Shown here piece by piece: positions 17,511 through 26,624 of a stretch of DNA of 57,832 bases. The first letter of the stretch is position 1. Each line of letters starts with the position of its first letter. Source of the stretch: Rhodospirillaceae bacterium (GTDB lineage Bacteria; Pseudomonadota; Alphaproteobacteria; GCA-2731375). The notes below the pieces were generated by a model that was not told where the DNA came from, did no database searches, and worked only from the letters and a program-made list of their open reading frames with translations. Position numbers and translations under genes: made by a program. The stretch covers positions 1-57,832 of the forward strand of contig JABIRL010000350.1 of NCBI GenBank assembly GCA_018667855.1, given 5' to 3'.

Positions 17511-18380
17511 ATGGACTTCGGAATTTCCTTTCCACAAACCCAAATCGGCAATGACCCGGTGGTCATCCGCAATTTCGTTGAAACGGCCGAGGAGCTGGGC
17601 TTTGAACGCCTGACCCTGGTGGATCATATCCTGGGCGCGCGGGAGGCCAAGGATGCGCCCTGGGCGGTACATTACACCATCGAATATGGCTTTCACGAAC
17701 CCATGACCCTGTTCGCCTGGATCGCCGGCTTTACCAAGACGATCCGGCTGGTCACCGCCAATGTTGTGTTGCCCCAGCGGCAGACGGAATTGGTGGCCAA
17801 GCAGGCGGCCGAGATCGATATCCTGACCGGCGGGCGCCTGGACCTGGGCATCGGCGTCGGCTGGAGCAAATCGGAGTTCGAGGCCCTGGGCATGAACTTT
17901 GCCGACCGCGGTGATCGGATCGAGGAACAGGTGGAACTGATGCGCCGGTTGTGGACGGATGAATTGGTGGAATTCGACGGAAAATGGCACCAGATCTCGG
18001 ACATGGGCATGAACCCCCGGCCCATTCAGCGGCCCATTCCCGTCTGGTTCGGGGCCATGGCGGCGGTGGCCGTGCGCCGTGCCGCCCGGATTGGCGATGG
18101 CTGGCTGATGAGCCCCCGCGCCGAACCCGATGACGAAATGAAACGCCTGGTGGAAACCTACCTCGAAACGGGCCAGGCGGCGGGACGCGATGCTGCCAGC
18201 CTGGGCATCGACGCCACGGTATACGCCGAAGACCGGGGGCCGAATGAATGGCTGTCGGAGGCCCAGGCCTGGCGTGACATCGGCGCGACATCCGTCACCT
18301 TCCGGACCTCGGAATCCGGCTTCACTCACATCGATCAGCATCTGGATGCCATGCGCAAGCTGGCGGATGCGGTCGGATAG
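17511..18380 (+). CDS. LLM class F420-dependent oxidoreductase (third)
   Basis: A 289-residue luciferase-like oxidoreductase. The start at 17511 (MDFGISFPQTQIG) is chosen by family fit; an upstream extension of 30 codons overlaps the start of the divergent carbamoylase and looks non-coding. The TANVVLPQRQTELVAKQAAEID run, written here in part, and LGIGVGWSKSEFEALG are typical of the F420-dependent group. It is the first gene of a rightward set with the MaoC gene (11 bases downstream) and the CoA-transferase. Confidence 0.83.
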   Translation: MDFGISFPQTQIGNDPVVIRNFVETAEELGFERLTLVDHILGAREAKDAPWAVHYTIEYGFHEPMTLFAWIAGFTKTIRLVTANVVLPQRQTELVAKQAAEIDILTGGRLDLGIGVGWSKSEFEALGMNFADRGDRIEEQVELMRRLWTDELVEFDGKWHQISDMGMNPRPIQRPIPVWFGAMAAVAVRRAARIGDGWLMSPRAEPDDEMKRLVETYLETGQAAGRDAASLGIDATVYAEDRGPNEWLSEAQAWRDIGATSVTFRTSESGFTHIDQHLDAMRKLADAVG

Positions 18381-18391
18381 GAGATCACCAT

Positions 18392-18844
18392 ATGTCAGAC
18401 CTGCCCATTTCAGACCTGCCCGTGGCCATTGGCGACAAAGCCACCTTTACCAAAACCGTGGGCGAAAGCGACATTTACGGCTTCGCCGGCATCACCGGCG
18501 ATTTCGCCGCTCCCCATGTGAACGAAGCCTTCATGAAAAATTCCCAATACGGCACCAGGGTCGCCCATGGCGCCCTGCTGGTCGGCTTTATGTCCACCGC
18601 CTCGGCCCTGTTGGCGACGCGGATCATCGACCAACGCGATGATCTGACGCCCATGTCCATCGGCTATGACCGGGTGCGCTTTACCGAGGCCGTGAAGATC
18701 GGCGATACCATCACGGTGAACTACGAAATCAAGGATCTGGAGCCGGAAAGAGGACGCACCCGCGCGGCCCTGACCGCGACCAATCAGAACGGCGAGACCG
18801 TTGGCGTGGCGGAACACATCATGAAATGGCTGGTTAATCCATAA
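18392..18844 (+). CDS. MaoC family dehydratase (R-specific enoyl-CoA hydratase-like)
   Basis: A 150-residue single hotdog-fold protein. The hydratase motif is visible as DIYGFAGITGDFAAPHVNE, with the Asp/His pair of R-hydratases, followed by VAHGALLVGFMST. The length fits stand-alone PhaJ-type enzymes. AGGAG lies before the ATG. Placed between an LLM oxidoreductase and a CaiB-type CoA-transferase, it probably hydrates a CoA-bound unsaturated intermediate. Confidence 0.88.
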   Translation: MSDLPISDLPVAIGDKATFTKTVGESDIYGFAGITGDFAAPHVNEAFMKNSQYGTRVAHGALLVGFMSTASALLATRIIDQRDDLTPMSIGYDRVRFTEAVKIGDTITVNYEIKDLEPERGRTRAALTATNQNGETVGVAEHIMKWLVNP

Positions 18845-18949
18845 CCTACGATGGAAGGCCGGGCGTCGAAGGATTGGCGTATGGTGGTGGACTGTGCCAG
18901 TCTCGGGTTTGAAAAAAATCTGTAATGCCAGCCAAGAGGAATCGCACCA

Positions 18950-20182
18950 ATGTCCGATAACGTAACCGACTTCACCTTCCTGCAAGGTGTCAAGGTCATC
19001 GATTTTACACAGTTTGAAGCCGGACCTTCCTGCACGGAATCCTTGGCTTGGCTCGGTGCGGACGTGGTGAAAATCGAAAATCCGCTAAGGGGCGATCCCG
19101 GCCGCCGCCTGCAGCCCAATAAACCGGATACCGATCCGTATTATTTCCACATGTTCAACGCCAACAAGAAGTCGATCACGGTCAACCTGAAGTCGACCGA
19201 GGGCCTGGCTCTGGTCAAGGACATGATCCGCGAGGCGGACGTGATGATGGAAAATTTCGCCCCCGGCGCGATCGAGCGGCTGGGTCTGTCCTACGACGAG
19301 GTGAAGGCGATCAATCCGGGCATCATCTATGCCCAGGTAAAGGGTTTCGGCGAAGGCAGTCCGTACGAGAAGAATCTATCGTTCGACATGATCGCGCAGG
19401 CCTGTGGCGGCACTTTCAGCGTCACCGGTGATATGGATGGTCCGCCGACCCGGCCCGGTGTCACCATCGGTGATACGGGCACCGGCATGCTGATGGCGAT
19501 CACAATCCTGGGCGCCCTGTACAAGCGGCGGGAGACCGGCGAGGGCCACCGCCTGCAGGTCGCGATGCAGGACGCCATGCTGCATTATATGCGTGTCAAT
19601 TTCGCGACCCAGGGCCGAACGGGCAAGGCGGCACAGCGGGGCGGTAGCAAGGTGCCGGGCGTTAGCAACGCGCCCATGGGGCTCTTCCCCTGCGCACCGG
19701 GCGGGCCGAATGACTACGTCTATATCATGACCAGCCGCGCCAACCCGGAACATTGGGACCGGTTATTGAAGGTAATCGGACGGGAAGACCTGATTGGCGA
19801 TGAGCGGTATCTGACACCCGCCGATCGCGTGGAAAATATGCCGGAGGTGGATGAAATAATTGCCACCTGGACGCAGTCCCAAACCAAACATGATGCCATG
19901 CGTCTGATTGGCGAGGCCGGCATCCCCGCGGGCGCCGTGCTGGATACGGACGAGTTGAACGGCGACGTCACGTTCGAGGAACGCGGCGTCATGCAGACCA
20001 TGGTTCACCCCATCCATCGCCCCTTCAAGATGCCGGGCTGGCCGGTCCGGGTGGACGGCAAGGCCACGCGCCTAAAGGCATCACCGGTGCTTGGCGAGCA
20101 TACGGATCAGGTGATCAGCGACTGGCTGGGCTTGAACGATGCCGCGATTACCGCATTGAAAACGGACGGAGCGCTGGGCTAG
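18950..20182 (+). CDS. CaiB/BaiF family CoA-transferase (first)
   Basis: A 410-residue class III CoA-transferase. The N-terminal KVIDFTQFEAGPSCTE, ENFAPGAIERLG, and the TIGDTGTGM loop with catalytic Asp175 are present. It moves CoA between an acyl donor and a carboxylic acid. An AAGAGGA ribosome site precedes the ATG. It lies 105 bases downstream of the MaoC gene on the same strand; with the LLM gene this could form a small CoA-dependent catabolic unit. A second, broken CaiB gene is at 50211-51416. Confidence 0.88.
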   Translation: MSDNVTDFTFLQGVKVIDFTQFEAGPSCTESLAWLGADVVKIENPLRGDPGRRLQPNKPDTDPYYFHMFNANKKSITVNLKSTEGLALVKDMIREADVMMENFAPGAIERLGLSYDEVKAINPGIIYAQVKGFGEGSPYEKNLSFDMIAQACGGTFSVTGDMDGPPTRPGVTIGDTGTGMLMAITILGALYKRRETGEGHRLQVAMQDAMLHYMRVNFATQGRTGKAAQRGGSKVPGVSNAPMGLFPCAPGGPNDYVYIMTSRANPEHWDRLLKVIGREDLIGDERYLTPADRVENMPEVDEIIATWTQSQTKHDAMRLIGEAGIPAGAVLDTDELNGDVTFEERGVMQTMVHPIHRPFKMPGWPVRVDGKATRLKASPVLGEHTDQVISDWLGLNDAAITALKTDGALG

Positions 20183-20213
20183 CTGTGAGTTCTCTCGAGG
20201 TTGTATCTTAAGA

Positions 20214-21401
20214 ATGGCAACTGACCATGTTCAGGACGGATCCAATTTCATCCAATTGAGACGGACGCGTTCCCGGCGATTTGCCATTCGGGCCTTTCAG
20301 ATAATCTTTCTGCTTCACTTTTACCTGGGCTGGCGACTTTTGCCGGATCTGCCAATTGACCGGGGATTGCAATTCCTGGGCGGCTCGGGTTTGGTCCTGT
20401 CGTCCCTATTGATCCCGTTTGGGACCCTGTCGCGGGTCTTTTTCGGCAATCAAAAAGTTATCGACCGCCTCACCTGGGCGGGCGCCTTGACCATGGGATG
20501 GGCGTCCTCGTTACTGGTTTTCACGATCGTTCGGGACGTTGCCATGCTCGTCCTTGATTTATGGATCTGGAGACAGGAAAGCGCGGTTGTCGTTTTGGGA
20601 CTTTCCATCGTCGTCACGATCGTTGGGTTTTACAATGCCCGGCGCGTGGCAAGAGTGGTTCGCGTCACAATTCCCCTGGATCAGCTGCCAGCCTCGCTCG
20701 AAGGATTTACCATCGCCCAGATTTCGGACCTCCATGTGGGCTCCACAATCAGGCGCGATTTTGTGCAAGCTGTCGTCGAACGGGCGAACAGCCTCGACCC
20801 GGACGCCATCGCCTTGACCGGCGACATTGTCGACGGCTCCGTCGCTCAACTTGCCGAAGAAGTGGCACCGCTTGCCAATTTGCGAGCCCGGCACGGCGTT
20901 TTTTTGGTTACGGGAAATCACGAATATTATCATGGTGCCGACGATTGGATCGCCGCCTTTCGTCGTCTGGGCCTGCATCCATTGCTGAATGCACATGTCG
21001 TGCTCCATCACGACGGGGCGGATCTGGTCTTTGCCGGTATCAATGACTACAGCGCCAAGAATTCAACCCACCATCATGTCAGTGATCCTTACGCGGCGTT
21101 AGACGAAAGTCCCGAAGGCGCGCCGAAGATATTGCTGGCGCACCAGCCGCGTTCCGCCCCGGAAGTGGAGGCCGCGGGGTTCGATCTGCAGCTGTCCGGG
21201 CACACCCATGGCGGCCAGTTTTGGCCATGGAATTATTTCGTGCGTCTGCAGCAACCTTACATCGCCGGTCTCCACCGGCTGGGTCGCATGTGGGTCTATA
21301 CGAGCAGGGGAACCGGATACTGGGGTCCGCCAAAGCGATTTGGCGCCCCCTCGGAGATCACACTCGTCACGCTATCCCAGGCCCCCATGAAAGGCGGCTA
21401 G
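20214..21401 (+). CDS. Membrane-anchored metallophosphoesterase (YkuE-like)
   Basis: A 395-residue protein. The first 150 residues contain about four hydrophobic segments, so the enzyme is membrane-bound. The C-terminal calcineurin-like domain has QISDLHVG, TGDIVDG, GNHEYYHG, AHQP and GHTHGGQFWP, which supply the complete dimetal site. Similar proteins are annotated as YkuE-type phosphoesterases possibly acting on lipid or nucleotide substrates. Its end overlaps that of the convergent ThuA-like gene by 4 bases. A soluble relative lies at 26625-27590. Confidence 0.82.
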   Translation: MATDHVQDGSNFIQLRRTRSRRFAIRAFQIIFLLHFYLGWRLLPDLPIDRGLQFLGGSGLVLSSLLIPFGTLSRVFFGNQKVIDRLTWAGALTMGWASSLLVFTIVRDVAMLVLDLWIWRQESAVVVLGLSIVVTIVGFYNARRVARVVRVTIPLDQLPASLEGFTIAQISDLHVGSTIRRDFVQAVVERANSLDPDAIALTGDIVDGSVAQLAEEVAPLANLRARHGVFLVTGNHEYYHGADDWIAAFRRLGLHPLLNAHVVLHHDGADLVFAGINDYSAKNSTHHHVSDPYAALDESPEGAPKILLAHQPRSAPEVEAAGFDLQLSGHTHGGQFWPWNYFVRLQQPYIAGLHRLGRMWVYTSRGTGYWGPPKRFGAPSEITLVTLSQAPMKGG

Positions 21402-22222
21402 GGTCTGCCGGTGCCCCAGGCGATGGCGTTTTGCACCAACAGTGCGAAAGCGTCCGTTTCCCAGACGCCGTGAAATTCAGCTGGCATGATGCCATCCGGT
21501 TGGAGGCTGGCGTCCACCGCCGATTGGCCATTGGTGCGGCCCGTGTGGCAGTGACCTAAGCCCACGTAGACGACTTCTCCCCGCCCAACATCGCGGGCAT
21601 AACCAAGCACGCGGGTTTTGCCGTCCGCTCGCAGCGAAGTATCTTCGTCATAGAAAAACCCGAAGCCAGGCGGCGATGGGTCTTTTGCCAACTCGGTCGT
21701 CAATAGAATCCGACTCGCGTCCGGATCCTGAAGTTCAATGAGGTAGAGTTCGTCTTGGGCGCTGAACATTTCGGGCAGGCCCTGGGTGACCGCATGATCC
21801 CCGGTCACGGATACCTGAAATTCGCTCAACGGCGGATGATTGAGAAAGAAGCATCCCAGGGTCCGGTGATGCTCCGCCTTGATCATTTTTTTGACCGGTC
21901 GGCCTTCATGTTCGGTCTTGACGGCCTTGCCCCCAGACGTCCCATGCAGGGCGAACCAGCGGCCGCCCTGCTCCAGCCAGGTCTGAAGCGCTTCATTGCC
22001 GGCGCCTTCGGGATAGGGACCGGCGACATAGGTCAGCAGAAAGTCGGTTCCAGGCAGCCAGCGTTCGATGTCCTGAAAATCATTGGCAACGGTGACCGTC
22101 AATTGATCTTCGAATTGCAGCTTCTGCAGCAGTTGCAGACGGGCATAATCCATATCGTGCCCCGCGGCGGAGCCGGGCGGGAATCCTCCCGCAATGAGAT
22201 GCGCGCATTGGTTCGTTGTCAC
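21398..22222 (-). CDS. ThuA-like domain protein
   Basis: A 274-residue protein resembling ThuA (trehalose utilisation) domains, a class I glutamine amidotransferase-like fold. Visible signatures are FLLTYVAGPYPEG, WLEQGGRWFALHGTSGG and, near the C-terminus, VYVGLGHCHTGR. The start is GTG at 22222, fixed by a GGAGG site 7 bases upstream. ThuA proteins take part in keto-sugar metabolism, but most members are uncharacterised. No sugar transport genes are nearby. Confidence 0.7.
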   Translation of the reverse strand: MTTNQCAHLIAGGFPPGSAAGHDMDYARLQLLQKLQFEDQLTVTVANDFQDIERWLPGTDFLLTYVAGPYPEGAGNEALQTWLEQGGRWFALHGTSGGKAVKTEHEGRPVKKMIKAEHHRTLGCFFLNHPPLSEFQVSVTGDHAVTQGLPEMFSAQDELYLIELQDPDASRILLTTELAKDPSPPGFGFFYDEDTSLRADGKTRVLGYARDVGRGEVVYVGLGHCHTGRTNGQSAVDASLQPDGIMPAEFHGVWETDAFALLVQNAIAWGTGRP

Positions 22223-22376
22223 GGCGGGTCCTCCGATATGCTGGGTCGGGCGTCAAGATTTTCCGACCCGACGTTTCAGGCATGGTGGAAGGGGTCGCCG
22301 GCCTTGTCTAGTTGATTGTTTTGCAGCCGCGTTAGCGGGTTCTTATATGGCGGAATGAGATCGGCGCGGCTGGGGC

Positions 22377-22700
22377 TTAGACCTCGGTCGCGAAACCGGC
22401 TTCCTTCCAGGCGAATAGTCCGCCGTCCAGTTGAAAAGCCTGAGTGTGGCCGGCCGCGAAGAGCTGCTCCGCCGCCTCGGCCGAACGATGACCTATGAAG
22501 CAGGTCAGGACCGTTTTCTTGCCGGGTTCCCCCGGCAAATGCTCGGGATCAAACCCGGACAAGGGAAAGGGCAGGGTGCCGGGGATCCGCTCCTCGGCAT
22601 ACTCCGCTGCTTCGCGCACATCAACGACGACCGCTTCCTCGCGTTCAATCCACTCGCGGACGGTGCGGGCATCAATCTCTATCAATTTTCCTTTGTTCAT
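22377..22700 (-). CDS. Rhodanese-like domain protein
   Basis: A 107-residue single-domain sulfurtransferase. VVVDVREAAEYAEERIPG is the rhodanese entry motif, and the active-site loop reads CFIGHRSAEA with the catalytic Cys. The start ATG at 22700 (MNKGKLIEID) is preferred; the open frame extends 24 codons upstream into a very AT-rich stretch with hydrophobic, unlikely residues. Ribosome site weak. It follows the transsulfuration genes on the same strand after 151 bases, so a link to sulfur metabolism is possible. Confidence 0.85.
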   Translation of the reverse strand: MNKGKLIEIDARTVREWIEREEAVVVDVREAAEYAEERIPGTLPFPLSGFDPEHLPGEPGKKTVLTCFIGHRSAEAAEQLFAAGHTQAFQLDGGLFAWKEAGFATEV

Positions 22701-22851
22701 AATGGATATATACAATTGCATTGAGGATATTTCAATAAACAACATTAAAAAATTTAGAAAAAATATATACACACTAAAAAAATGTGAATTTAGTCCAAAT
22801 TTGGCAGATACCAGACCTGTTTGGCTGAACGGCCGTAACCGAATGTGCCGA
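22701..22851. other. AT-rich intergenic island
   Basis: This 151-base stretch is much richer in A and T than its surroundings, especially 22700-22800 with A-tracts. It contains the direct repeat ATATATACA at 22706 and 22763. It is the likely promoter region of the leftward rhodanese gene and separates it from the M15-like gene. No gene or RNA is recognised. Confidence 0.4.
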
Positions 22852-23487
22852 TTAACTTATATTGACCACGCCATGCCGTAGTTTTGGGAAGTCCTCGTAC
22901 CAATCCCCATGATCGCCGGCATAATTACCCATGCCCGGCTTGGTCAGGCAGCCGCGTGGGGCGATGTAGCTGTAGATGGCGCGGTCTGGGGTTTCAGACC
23001 AGCCGATATTGAAGGCACAAAGCTTGGGGAAGAAATGCAGGCGGCTGTAGGGCAGGTGGTCATGAATCCACCAGGCCAGGGAACGCCAATCAGCACCATT
23101 CGCATATCGATCCGCGAACCAAGGCAGGGCAACACAGGCCATGGCGCCCATATGGTCCTGGCTGTCCAGATGATCCCAGACATGGCGGCCCTTGGCCCGC
23201 TCCGAGTTGGCGCAGTTCAGGCCGTTTTCGTTGCCGAAGGCGTTGACGGCGGCATTGCGGTAGGACGAACGTATGGCCAGGTGCCCAAACGTGGCCTTTA
23301 GCGGCTCCAGCAATTCCGTGCATAATTTCGTACCGGCGGCGATGGCCAGGTCCGGGTTGTCGGGAATGTTGGGAATACCGTAGAACACCGATATCTCGCT
23401 GTAGAGAAAATCCCGCATGAAGAACGACGGCGACAGGCGCACGCGACCCAGCTCCTCCAGCCCCTTCATGCTGCCTGGTTTGCGCAT
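22852..23487 (-). CDS. Peptidase M15-like protein of unknown function
   Basis: A 211-residue protein. The opening SPSFFMRDFLYSE and the later RSSYRN and HVWDHLDSQDH segments resemble a proteobacterial family that I recall being labelled peptidase M15 (D-Ala-D-Ala carboxypeptidase fold), but the full zinc site is not clear. The start ATG at 23487 lies 2 bases after the stop of the transsulfuration gene, so it is probably translated from the same message. No signal peptide is evident, which argues against cell wall work. Function should be treated as unknown. Confidence 0.6.
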   Translation of the reverse strand: MRKPGSMKGLEELGRVRLSPSFFMRDFLYSEISVFYGIPNIPDNPDLAIAAGTKLCTELLEPLKATFGHLAIRSSYRNAAVNAFGNENGLNCANSERAKGRHVWDHLDSQDHMGAMACVALPWFADRYANGADWRSLAWWIHDHLPYSRLHFFPKLCAFNIGWSETPDRAIYSYIAPRGCLTKPGMGNYAGDHGDWYEDFPKLRHGVVNIS

Positions 23488-23489
23488 GG

Positions 23490-24647
23490 CTATTTCAACG
23501 CGTATTTCAAATCGGCGATCAGGTCTTCGCAATCCTCGATACCGCACGACAGACGCACGAGGCCGTCGCTGATGCCCAGTTCGGCGCGAACTTCGGGCGG
23601 GATGGAGGCGTGGGTCATGATGGCGGGATGTTCGATCAGGCTTTCCACGCCGCCCAGACTCTCGGCCAGTGCGAAAAGCTCGGTGCGCTCTAGGAAGCGG
23701 CGGCTTTTCTCCAATCCGCCTTTCAATATCGCGGTGACCATACCGCCGAAATATTCCATCTGCCGCACCGCCAGTTGGTGTTGCGGATGGCTGGGCAGGC
23801 CGGGATAAAAGACCGTTTCCACGTCTTCGTGGTCTTCCAGGAACCGCGCGATGGCCAGGGCGTTTTCGCTGTGGCGCTGGATACGGATCGGCAGGGTTTT
23901 CAGGCCACGCATGGCCAGAAAGGCATCGAACGGCCCGGCGATGGAGCCGACCGCGTTGTGCAGATAGGCCAGACGCTGGCGCAAATCATCATCATCGCGC
24001 ACCGCGACGATGCCGCCGACCATGTCGGAATGGCCGTTCAGGTACTTGGTGGCGGAATGCACGACAATATCAAAACCGAAATCCAGCGGCCGTTGCGAAA
24101 TGGGCGAGGCAAAGGTGTTATCGGCCACGGTCAGAATGCCTCTGGGCGCCGCCACCCGGGCGATGGCGGCGAAGTCCACCAGGCGCAGCATGGGATTGGT
24201 CGGGCTTTCAATCCATATCATCTTTGTTTCCGGGCGAATGGCGGCCTCCAGCGCCGCTTGGTCCGATAGATCCACATAGCTGAATTTAAGCCCGGCGGAA
24301 CGCCGGCGCACATCCTGGAACAAACGGTAAGTGCCGCCATACAAATCATCCATGGCAATGACGTGGTCACCGCTGTCCAGCAGCTCCAGTATGGTGCCGC
24401 TGGCCGCCAGACCGGAGGCAAAAGCGTAGCCCTGGGCGCCGTTTTCCAGATCCGCGACGCAGGCTTCATAGGCCATGCGGGTGGGGTTCTGGCTGCGGGA
24501 GTATTCATAGCCCTTGTGCACACCGGGGCTGTCCTGCACGAAGGTGGAGGTGGCATAGATCGGTACCATGATGGCGCCGGTGGTGGGGTCGGGTTGTTGG
24601 CCGGCATGAATGGCGCGGGTCGCGATGCCGTGGCGGTTGCGTGACAT
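23490..24647 (-). CDS. Cystathionine gamma-lyase/gamma-synthase family PLP enzyme
   Basis: A 385-residue Cys/Met metabolism PLP-dependent enzyme. The PLP lysine is K201 in the HSATKYLNGHSD motif; YEYSRSQNPTR (48-57) and the ASGLAA phosphate-binding loop are present. GGAGC precedes the ATG. It follows the cystathionine beta-synthase gene by 18 bases. Together they form reverse transsulfuration: homocysteine plus serine to cystathionine, then to cysteine. The sequence alone does not separate lyase from synthase, but the neighbour favours lyase. Confidence 0.85.
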   Translation of the reverse strand: MSRNRHGIATRAIHAGQQPDPTTGAIMVPIYATSTFVQDSPGVHKGYEYSRSQNPTRMAYEACVADLENGAQGYAFASGLAASGTILELLDSGDHVIAMDDLYGGTYRLFQDVRRRSAGLKFSYVDLSDQAALEAAIRPETKMIWIESPTNPMLRLVDFAAIARVAAPRGILTVADNTFASPISQRPLDFGFDIVVHSATKYLNGHSDMVGGIVAVRDDDDLRQRLAYLHNAVGSIAGPFDAFLAMRGLKTLPIRIQRHSENALAIARFLEDHEDVETVFYPGLPSHPQHQLAVRQMEYFGGMVTAILKGGLEKSRRFLERTELFALAESLGGVESLIEHPAIMTHASIPPEVRAELGISDGLVRLSCGIEDCEDLIADLKYALK

Positions 24648-24665
24648 GAAAGTAAGCTCCTAAGT

Positions 24666-26042
24666 CTAACCGGCGAGGGTCGCGTTGCGCCGCAAATGGT
24701 TTAACAGATCGACCTTGGTGATCAGACCCAGGAAATGGCCATCCTCGGCGATAATGACAACCCTGTCGGCCCGCAGAATGGGCAGCAGCTTCTCCATCGG
24801 CTCATGGGGTGCCAGGATTTCCAGGCGGTCGGTCATGAAGCCGGATACGGGATCATTAAAACGTTCCGGGTTCTGATAGAGCGCCAACAGTAAATCGCTT
24901 TCATCGATTATACCGAGGATACGGTCGTCATCCAGCACCGGCAGCTGGCTGACATCGGCCATGCGCATGCGGCCATAAGCGCTCATCAAAGTATCATCGG
25001 GACCGGCGGCGACCACGGCGCGGTCATCAAAGGGGCGAGTGATCAAATCTCGCAAATCACCGTGCTGGGGCCGCTGAATGAAGCCCTGATCCGTCATCCA
25101 AAAATCGTTGTACATTTTTGACAGGTACTTGTTTCCGGAATCCGGCATCAGACTGACCACGGTCTTGGCCGCTGTTTGCTCGCGGCAAAAACGCAGGGCG
25201 GCGGCCAGCAGAGTGCCGGAGGAAGAACCGGCCAAAATGCCTTCCCTGGACAGCAGCTCGCGCGCCGTTGCCAGGCTTTCCTGATCGGGAATGGTATAGG
25301 CGCGGGCGATCAGATCGATATCGCAGTTCGGCGGCACGAAATCCTCGCCGATGCCTTCGACCAGCCAGGATCCCAGTTCACCCGGCTCGCCGTCATTAAC
25401 CAATCCGGCCAGGATGGAGCCTTCAGGGTCCGCCAGGATCATTTCCACCGACGGCTTCACGGATTTGAAATAGCGCGCCAGTCCAGTGATTGTACCGCCA
25501 GAGCCGACGCCGCAGACCATGGCATCAATTTGTCCCTCGGTCTGGGCCCAGATTTCAGGGCCCGTGCTCTCTTCATGGGCTTGCGGATTGGCCGGGTTGG
25601 AGAACTGGTTGACCCAGAAACTATTTTCGATCTCCCCCGACAGCCGCTCGGCCACGTCCTGATAGTAGTCGGGGTGGCCCTTGGTGACATCCGAACGGGT
25701 CATCATCACCTGGGCGCCCAAGGCGTTGAGGTGAAAGATTTTTTCCTGGCTCATCTTGTCCGGTACAATAACCAGCATCTTGTAACCTTTTTGCGCCGCC
25801 ACCAGGGCCAGGCCCAGGCCCGTATTGCCCGCCGTCGCCTCAATGATCGTGCCCCCCGGCGCAATGTCGCTATTGCTCTCCGCTGCTTCGATCATGGACA
25901 GGCCGATGCGGTCCTTGATGGAGCCGCCGGGGTTCTGGCTCTCCAATTTCAACAATAGGCGGCAGGGCCCCGTATCAAAATTGGTTAGCTCCAACATCGG
26001 CGTATCGCCGATCATCTCGATGACTGATTTGTAGATGGCCAT
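24666..26042 (-). CDS. Cystathionine beta-synthase
   Basis: A 458-residue enzyme. The N-terminal fold-type II PLP domain holds K43 in NPGGSIKDR, the TAGNTGLGLA substrate loop (70-79) and a GVGSGGTITG phosphate loop. The C-terminal part (about 330-455) contains two CBS domains, absent from plain cysteine synthases; this supports beta-synthase over O-acetylserine sulfhydrylase. AAGGAA lies 7 bases before the ATG. It is 21 bases downstream of queF and upstream of the gamma-lyase gene. Confidence 0.87.
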   Translation of the reverse strand: MAIYKSVIEMIGDTPMLELTNFDTGPCRLLLKLESQNPGGSIKDRIGLSMIEAAESNSDIAPGGTIIEATAGNTGLGLALVAAQKGYKMLVIVPDKMSQEKIFHLNALGAQVMMTRSDVTKGHPDYYQDVAERLSGEIENSFWVNQFSNPANPQAHEESTGPEIWAQTEGQIDAMVCGVGSGGTITGLARYFKSVKPSVEMILADPEGSILAGLVNDGEPGELGSWLVEGIGEDFVPPNCDIDLIARAYTIPDQESLATARELLSREGILAGSSSGTLLAAALRFCREQTAAKTVVSLMPDSGNKYLSKMYNDFWMTDQGFIQRPQHGDLRDLITRPFDDRAVVAAGPDDTLMSAYGRMRMADVSQLPVLDDDRILGIIDESDLLLALYQNPERFNDPVSGFMTDRLEILAPHEPMEKLLPILRADRVVIIAEDGHFLGLITKVDLLNHLRRNATLAG

Positions 26043-26063
26043 CGCCGGTTCCTTCCCTTGCTC

Positions 26064-26528
26064 TCAGCCCCGGCCCCGGTATGGCGCCACGCCCTGATCA
26101 GGTATCCAGATACCGCTGGGGGCTTCGCCGGTGGCGTAAAAAACGTCGATGGGAATACCGCCGCGGGGGTACCAATAGCCGCCGATGCGCAGCCATTTCG
26201 GCGCCAGCAATTCCACCAACCGTTTGCCGATGGCGACGGTACAACCTTCGTGAAAAGCGGCGTGGTTGCGATGGGCAGCCAAATACAGTTTCAAGGACTT
26301 ACTCTCGACGATCCATTCGCCGGGCAGATAATCGATCACCAGATGGGCGAAATCCGGCTGTCCGGTCACGGGACAGACGGAGGTGAATTCCGGACAGGTG
26401 AAGCGGATCAGATAATCATCACCCGGGTGCGGATTGGCCACTCGCTCCAATACCGCCTCGTCCGGGCTTTGGGGCGTCTCGACCGCGCGGCCAAGTTGGC
26501 TCAATTCATTGGTTTCCATGTCTGTCAT
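26064..26528 (-). CDS. queF: NADPH-dependent 7-cyano-7-deazaguanine reductase QueF
   Basis: The short (unimodular) QueF, 154 residues from the chosen start. It reduces preQ0 to preQ1 in queuosine synthesis. Catalytic Cys52 lies in [13 protein letters not shown] with Asp59, and the family motif ESKSLKLY follows. The open frame begins at 26546, but AAGGAG inside those first codons sits 9 bases before the ATG at 26528, so 26528 is preferred. No other queuosine genes are in the window; it heads the transsulfuration operon, which looks incidental. Confidence 0.93.
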   Translation of the reverse strand: MTDMETNELSQLGRAVETPQSPDEAVLERVANPHPGDDYLIRFTCPEFTSVCPVTGQPDFAHLVIDYLPGEWIVESKSLKLYLAAHRNHAAFHEGCTVAIGKRLVELLAPKWLRIGGYWYPRGGIPIDVFYATGEAPSGIWIPDQGVAPYRGRG

Positions 26529-26624
26529 GCCCCAAAACTCCTTCATTGCCGCGCCATAGTATGGCAGGTGGCGCGACCCGGTGTCTTTAATTTAGGGTCG
26601 GGTGACAGCGACACAATGGCTGAT

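Noticed and set aside
22243-22269. Hairpin GGGTCGG...CCGACCC upstream of the ThuA-like gene
   Set aside because: Seven-base stem with a 13-base loop and no T-run; too weak to call a terminator or operator.
26064-26624. preQ1 riboswitch before queF
   Set aside because: The 96 bases upstream of the chosen start show no preQ1 aptamer pattern, and QueF makes rather than takes up preQ1.
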